Below, in pieces: positions 4,639 to 6,003 of a stretch of DNA of 6,003 bases; the stretch's first letter is position 1; every line of letters starts with the position of its first letter. The position numbers and the translations under genes were made by a program. Source of the stretch: Terriglobia bacterium (GTDB lineage Bacteria; Acidobacteriota; Terriglobia; UBA7540); the NCBI GenBank assembly GCA_030040515.1, contig JASHTO010000713.1, positions 1 to 6,003 on the forward strand, read 5' to 3'. The notes beneath the pieces are model-generated. The model ran no database searches, had not been told where the DNA came from, and saw nothing but the letters and a program-made list of their open reading frames with translations.

Positions 4639-4726
4639 GGTGCAGTTTGGTTTTTGTAGCGGCGGTCTGCGACCGCCGAAGCGTCGATCCCGCCTGGGCG
4701 GGATCGGCGCTACAGCAAACTGCACC
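4639..4726. repeat. Intergenic TGTAGC...GCTACA repeat, copy 3, with outer 11-bp inverted repeat
   Basis: The 60-bp core at 4655-4714 starts TGTAGCGGCGGTCT and ends GGCGCTACA. It contains two perfect hairpins: GGCGGTC/GACCGCC (4661-4667 and 4671-4677) and CGATCCCGCC/GGCGGGATCG (4685-4694 and 4697-4706). Outside the core, GGTGCAGTTTG (4639-4649) and CAAACTGCACC (4716-4726) are a perfect 11-bp inverted repeat, so the full unit is 88 bp, the same size as copy 1. It lies between the permease and HtrA genes and could act as a transcript-end or mRNA-stabilising structure, but there is no T-run directly after either stem. Confidence 0.85.
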
Positions 4727-4797
4727 TTTACGCGCTCTCGCCTCTGCGGGGCTTCAGTGTAGATTGACGGTTCGTTCAAGCCGATTGAGGGTCCTGC

Positions 4798-6003
4798 TTA
4801 TTCATAACGGAGAGCGGTTTTGGGCTCAATCCTCAAAGCCCGGCGAGCCGGAAGCCAGGAAGAAAGTATGCCGAGAGAAAACATCAGCACCACCACGCCG
4901 CCGAGCACCAGGGGGTCGCGGGGTGAGGCCTCGTAAACGATACTTGCCAAAACCTGTCCCGCCAACAACGCCAGCGCCAGGCCCGCGGCTGACCCGATGG
5001 CGAGCAGCGCCAGCATTTTCCCCAACACCAAGCGAAGCACCTGCGCCGGCTGCGCGCCCAGCGCCATGCGGATGCCGATCTCGTGCACGCGTCGCGTCAC
5101 GGCATGGGTGACGAGTCCATACAGCCCGGTTCCCGCCAGCATGATGGCCAAAACTCCGAAGGCACTGAGCGCAATCGCCGCCACATGAGTGGGGAAGAAG
5201 GCAAAGCCGAGCATCTGGGTGAGACCGCCCACGCCGAAGAGCGGCAACTCCGGATCGAGAGCAGCAACAGCGCGCCGAATTTCACCGGTCAGCTCGGCCG
5301 AAGGCAGACTGGACTTCACTTCGATGACCGTATTGTCGTTGTAGTGCTGCAAGATGGGCCAGAAAACCGCAGGCTCCCGCGATTCGGTCAGACTCCTATA
5401 CTTGCCTTCTTCGACCAAGCCGACCACTTCCACCAGTCGGCCGTTCGCACCGCCTTCACGAAAGCGGCCGCCCACGGGATTTTCTGTATGCATGACGCGC
5501 CTCGCGAAAGCGATGTTGACGATCGCCACGCGCGGGGATTTTTGGTCGTCCGTCCACGCAAAATCTCGGCCGGCCAGCAGCGTGGTTCCGAGCGTGGCGA
5601 AGAATCCCGGCGAAACTTGGTAATAGGTTGCGCCGATGCGGTCGGAAGGCCGAAGCCCGGCGCTGTCGGCGGGAAAAACGCCGGTGGTGGATTGGTCGAT
5701 GCTGAGCGGCATGGAGTTCGAATACGCTGCCGACTCAACGCCGGGAAGCTGTTTGACGGCTTTCAAGGCGCGCTGCTGAAACGCCCGTCCCTGCGCTTCC
5801 GGGTATCCTGCCAGGCCCAAATCGAAGCCGGCCACGGTAACGTTTCGCGGCTCAAATCCTAGGTGCATGCGAAGCGCCTGCTGGAGCCCGCGCAGCGAAA
5901 GCACGCAGCTTGAGAGCAGCACAAAGCAAATGGCCACCTGCACGGCCACCAATAAATCGCGGAAGGCCACCCGCCGGCGACCCAAATTCGGCGCTGTTCC
6001 TTT
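4798..6003 (-). CDS. ADOP-type (MacB/FtsX-like) ABC permease, C-terminal half
   Basis: About 401 residues are visible; the frame is open to the right edge and the start lies outside the window. The layout is that of the acidobacterial duplicated orphan permease family, whose full members have about 800 residues in two MacB-like halves. In order: a polar linker ending GRRR, a membrane helix at about 17-37, a large extracytoplasmic MacB-core region (about 40-270), then three helices near 273-302, 323-356 and 364-384. After the second helix comes the FtsX signature VHEIGIRMALGA (near 306-317), and the protein ends PARRALRIEPKTALRYE. MacB-type permeases do not form a transport channel; they couple ATP use in a partner ATPase to work in the periplasm. 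Family members are often 'orphans' without an adjacent ATPase gene, and the substrate cannot be inferred. The TTG at 5985 is not the start, since the frame continues upstream with matching sequence. Confidence 0.92.
   Translation of the reverse strand, partial: KGTAPNLGRRRVAFRDLLVAVQVAICFVLLSSCVLSLRGLQQALRMHLGFEPRNVTVAGFDLGLAGYPEAQGRAFQQRALKAVKQLPGVESAAYSNSMPLSIDQSTTGVFPADSAGLRPSDRIGATYYQVSPGFFATLGTTLLAGRDFAWTDDQKSPRVAIVNIAFARRVMHTENPVGGRFREGGANGRLVEVVGLVEEGKYRSLTESREPAVFWPILQHYNDNTVIEVKSSLPSAELTGEIRRAVAALDPELPLFGVGGLTQMLGFAFFPTHVAAIALSAFGVLAIMLAGTGLYGLVTHAVTRRVHEIGIRMALGAQPAQVLRLVLGKMLALLAIGSAAGLALALLAGQVLASIVYEASPRDPLVLGGVVVLMFSLGILSSWLPARRALRIEPKTALRYE

Noticed and set aside
4575..5862. 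Two long + strand frames (4575-5111 and 5083-5862).
   Set aside because: They are antisense to the permease, and the first also crosses repeat copy 3. The low-complexity Pro/Arg/Ala composition does not look like protein.

Overview
The window looks like a chromosomal segment of an Acidobacteriota bacterium, possibly Terriglobales-like; this is inferred, not proven. The main clue is the large permease at the right edge. It has the layout of the acidobacterial duplicated orphan permeases (ADOP, MacB/FtsX-type), and a second, broken permease tail of the same kind lies mid-window. The high GC content and three copies of a short GC-rich intergenic repeat (TGTAGCGGCG... to ...GCTACA) fit this reading.

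Left third (1-940): two small, unrecognised, relatively AT-rich genes on the + strand, a zinc-ribbon protein (204-497) and a helical protein (581-940). Both start codons sit 8-9 bp after an identical TAGGAT hexamer that lies exactly 17 bp from a good -35 box. These may be strong sigma70-type promoters giving leaderless or nearly leaderless mRNAs. A possible divergent gene start on the - strand (1-134) has the same TAGGATT/CGCC/ATG arrangement.

Middle (941-2703): a patchwork of debris and a toxin-antitoxin module. 967-1290 is the headless C-terminal end of a DegT/DnrJ/EryC1/StrS aminotransferase. 1459-1587 is the headless C-terminal end of a FtsX/MacB-type permease on the opposite strand. The two tails converge on repeat copy 1 (1286-1373). 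The permease tail abuts a PIN-family toxin with its Phd/YefM-type antitoxin (1588-2330, - strand). That operon has a well-formed promoter and a candidate autoregulatory inverted repeat. The 373 bp between antitoxin and next gene (2331-2703) hold the TA promoter, repeat copy 2 and the promoter of the next gene.

Right half (2704-6003): a 101-aa unrecognised protein with an Arg-rich N-terminus (+), then converging on it a complete secreted HtrA/DegP-type serine protease with two PDZ domains (-). The 301-bp gap 4497-4797 carries the protease leader and a -10-like box, and repeat copy 3 with an extra 11-bp outer inverted repeat. Upstream on the same strand is the C-terminal half of the ADOP-type permease, which runs off the window.

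I see no single pathway linking the genes. HtrA and the permease are envelope functions. The left and middle parts look like an accessory region where insertions and deletions left two gene tails. I found no tRNA, rRNA, CRISPR array, transposase or integrase.
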